From positions 105,394-169,393 of the forward strand of contig CANMBE010000003.1 in NCBI GenBank assembly GCA_947495975.1: a DNA stretch of 64,000 nucleotides, in the 5' to 3' direction. The notes under the pieces were generated by a model. That model searched no databases, was not told where the DNA came from, and saw only the letters and a program-made list of their open reading frames with translations. The DNA is from Ignavibacteria bacterium. GTDB lineage: Bacteria > Bacteroidota > Ignavibacteria > Kapaibacteriales > Kapaibacteriaceae. Below are positions 62,505 through 64,000 of this stretch, one piece after another; position 1 is the stretch's first letter, and every line of letters begins with the position of its first letter. The position numbers and the translations under genes are program-made.

Positions 62505-63701
62505 CTATTCGCTCCGAACACTATCAACAACGAGTGCTCGGGAGGCGCGGTGTGCGGGGTAGATTGCTGCTGTGCAAGCAAACACAAGGCCAACGAATGC
62601 AACAACAACAACATCCAGCGCATGCACCACTAACGGCAATGCGGGAACCAAGAAGCCTTGAGACATGTCGAATGATATCCAGTGAAATGTTTGCTGTCCA
62701 ATACATACAGCCAGACCAATTGCAACACCAAGGCATACACTGATCAATCCGATCATGAGGCCCTGATAGAGAAAGACATTTCGGATTTGCGCATCAGTGA
62801 GTCCCACGGTCTTAAGAATTGCGATGTCTCGCCGCTTCTCCACTACACCAAGCGTGAGCGATACAAGAATGTTAAATGCCGCAACAAGGATGATGAGGGT
62901 GAGAACGATGAACGAGCCAACACGCTCTAATCGCATCGTATCATAGATACCTCGGTTCATGTCTTCCCACGTTTCTATACGCACATCGGGGCCCATCGTA
63001 GAACGCAGGTTCTCTGCAATTGAGCTCGCACTCTGTGGATTGTCCAACCTCAAATCCCATGCAGTTGGTTCATCACTGCGGAGGAGCCCCTTCATCACGA
63101 TGTCAGAAACGTAAATGTAGGACGCATCAATTTCTCGCGAGACGTTCGACTGAAATATCCCCCGAACGATAACACGTCTACCAGATGGCATCATCATGGT
63201 AGAGATTGCGGCCTCAATCTGCGTTGGCGAAATGAGTGTGATGGTATCGCCGAGATAAAGATTCAACGTTTCGCAAAGTCCTGCCGCTATAATAGCGCCA
63301 TATATACCATCTGCTCCGTCAACGGTATCAAGCTGCGCGCTGCCAACAAGAGTTGCCTTTTTTACAGGAGCAAGCATTACGCTGTTGGCCGGCATAAAGC
63401 CTATGCCATACGCAGCCGCTGTGCGGGCACCTGCTTGTACAACAAGCTTTGAAAGCCAAACAGGATTGAATGCCGAGGTCTTTGATTGCACGCCACGCGC
63501 ACCATGTATTCTAACATGCGGACCAAAACCGGTCATCACGTTGGAGGCAATACCTCTAAAGCCATTGAACAAAGACAGCACAATGATGAGCGCTGCTGTG
63601 CCTATGACGATGCCAATAACGGAGACGAGGCCGATGAGGCCAATGAACGAGAATCTGCGAGGCCGCAAATAACGTTGAGCAATGATCAAGGAAAGGTTCA
63701 C
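62505..63701 (-). CDS. ABC transporter permease, LolC/LolE family
   Basis: A 398-residue permease with the MacB/FtsX arrangement: TM near 24-46 (GLVSVIGIVIGTAALIIVLS), a large periplasmic domain, and three C-terminal TM helices (FIVLTLIILVAAFNILVSL and two more). The cytoplasmic coupling segment EKRRDIAILKTVGL is diagnostic. Probably part of a lipoprotein-release system; its ATPase is not in the window. Coupled to ppk1. Confidence 0.85.
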   Translation of the reverse strand: MNLSLIIAQRYLRPRRFSFIGLIGLVSVIGIVIGTAALIIVLSLFNGFRGIASNVMTGFGPHVRIHGARGVQSKTSAFNPVWLSKLVVQAGARTAAAYGIGFMPANSVMLAPVKKATLVGSAQLDTVDGADGIYGAIIAAGLCETLNLYLGDTITLISPTQIEAAISTMMMPSGRRVIVRGIFQSNVSREIDASYIYVSDIVMKGLLRSDEPTAWDLRLDNPQSASSIAENLRSTMGPDVRIETWEDMNRGIYDTMRLERVGSFIVLTLIILVAAFNILVSLTLGVVEKRRDIAILKTVGLTDAQIRNVFLYQGLMIGLISVCLGVAIGLAVCIGQQTFHWISFDMSQGFLVPALPLVVHALDVVVVAFVGLVFACTAAIYPAHRASRALVVDSVRSE

Positions 63702-64000
63702 TTTCTCCTTGCTGCAGCCAACAATTGCGCCTGTATCCTCACAGGCATGGCACCAGGCACCTTACGTGTATACGTTCCATCTGTTTGCAACATGCGCATC
63801 TTTACATCATCGGAGAGATATGAAGAAAGCAGATCGAGAAGACGTTTTCGAACACGTTTGTCATAAATCGGGAAGAGCAGCTCTACTCTGCGCTCCATAT
63901 TTCTCGGCATCCAGTCAGCGCTCGAAATAAACAGCAGCTCTTCTCCACCGTTTCGGAAAGAGAAAATGCGGCTGTGTTCTAGGAATCTATCGAGGATGCT
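63698..64000 (-). CDS. ppk1: Polyphosphate kinase 1, C-terminal end (partial)
   Basis: The last 100 residues of PPK1, cut by the window edge. SRIFSFRNGGEELLFISSADWM is the conserved C-terminal active-site region (cut as FRNGGEELLFISSADWM), followed by RNMERRVELLFPI. Polymerises phosphate from ATP. The stop overlaps the permease start (ATGA). Confidence 0.93.
   Translation of the reverse strand, partial: SILDRFLEHSRIFSFRNGGEELLFISSADWMPRNMERRVELLFPIYDKRVRKRLLDLLSSYLSDDVKMRMLQTDGTYTRKVPGAMPVRIQAQLLAAARRK

Larger units (their letters stand above)
618..63092. repeat. Dispersed octamer AAGGGGCT, 33 exact copies located by eye
   Basis: Plus-strand copies start at 618, 2228, 8463, 9256, 28438, 36166, 41170, 43221, 44292, 53746, 56308, 58281, 59389, 60775, 61965. 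Copies on the minus strand (seen as AGCCCCTT) start at 3170, 8693, 11659, 11942, 14887, 19613, 21559, 25083, 31537, 34765, 37529, 38989, 41361, 42811, 50154, 51662, 55264, 63085. They occur mostly inside genes, in several reading frames. Near-variants (TAGGGGCT, AAGGGGCG, AGGGGGCT) also occur. The entry marks the span, not a continuous element; the count was made by reading and may be slightly low. Confidence 0.85.

Noticed and set aside
618..63092. AAGGGGCT as a ribosome binding site or terminator piece
   Set aside because: Nearly all copies lie inside genes on either strand, not at a fixed distance from starts, and there is no paired stem or T-run.
618..63092. AAGGGGCT as a strand-polar KOPS signal
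   Set aside because: Plus and minus copies are nearly equal (15 and 18) in this window, although a larger scale would be needed to exclude skew.
1..64000. Insertion sequences, integrases or prophage genes
   Set aside because: No transposase, integrase, phage structural gene or long inverted repeat was recognised.

Overview
The window looks like a piece of chromosome from a free-living, Gram-negative bacterium of the Bacteroidota/Chlorobiota (FCB) superphylum, possibly an Ignavibacteria- or Kapabacteria-like lineage. The lineage below superphylum is inference. Reasons: a DUF5103 type IX secretion plug-like protein, an archaeal/eukaryal-type ProS, many outer-membrane barrel and lipoprotein genes, SurA- and BamD-like assembly factors, and -7 boxes of the TAnnTTTG type known from Bacteroidota. 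Gene density is very high, with many ATGA or TAATG stop/start overlaps. No rRNA operon, phage, insertion sequence or CRISPR array was found.

Layout. 0-2.4 kb: end of a sugar/envelope cluster (two methyltransferases and a GT4 glycosyltransferase). 2.4-7.4 kb, minus strand: surE, rseP, dxr, rng, with the SRP RNA gene directly abutting rng. 7.5-9.2 kb, minus: hmgA, tRNA-Arg(TCT) and a small orphan. 9.4-15.5 kb: rpsA (with a 9-bp minisatellite at its 3' end), folC, a PAS-UbiA/MenA fusion on the opposite strand, and purH. 15.6-21 kb, minus: a LonB-like protease and an AddB-like nuclease/helicase protein. 21-24.7 kb, plus: lipoprotein, hydrolase, ribE, MoxR-like ATPase. 24.7-31.7 kb: M28 peptidase, anti-sigma-type ATPase, a barrel protein, a damaged-looking divergent region, then the trpS-fmdB-pcrA operon. 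32.7-36.2 kb, plus: barrel protein, aldo/keto reductase, rpe, VapBC-type toxin-antitoxin. 36.3-42.3 kb, minus: cysS-DUF2520 and asd-manC-orf-hutI. 42.3-53 kb, plus: PAP2 phosphatase, nitrilase, murC, two parvulin chaperones, era, bamD, thioesterase, T9SS plug-like protein. 53.1-64 kb: ruvB, proS, a beta-propeller lipoprotein, a porin (minus), lepA, two signal peptidases, hemW, and on the minus strand a LolC/E-type permease and the end of ppk1.

How the genes work together. Most are housekeeping: translation (rpsA, trpS, cysS, proS, lepA, era, SRP RNA, tRNA-Arg), envelope assembly (rseP, two SurA-like chaperones, BamD-like, two LepB, LolC/E, murC), DNA repair (ruvB, pcrA, AddB-like) and cofactor or amino-acid metabolism (dxr, ribE, folC, menA, hemW, purH, asd).

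The unusual material is mostly non-coding. (1) The octamer AAGGGGCT, counted by eye at 33 sites on both strands, against about 2 expected by chance; it behaves like a genome-wide signal such as a Chi-type site. (2) TATCTTTG-like boxes sitting 3-7 nt before start codons, implying leaderless mRNAs. (3) A family of 8-bp-period tandem arrays built from two related units, at four gene ends. (4) A PAS sensor domain fused to a menaquinone-type prenyltransferase. (5) SRP RNA whose terminator U-tract runs into the rng start codon.
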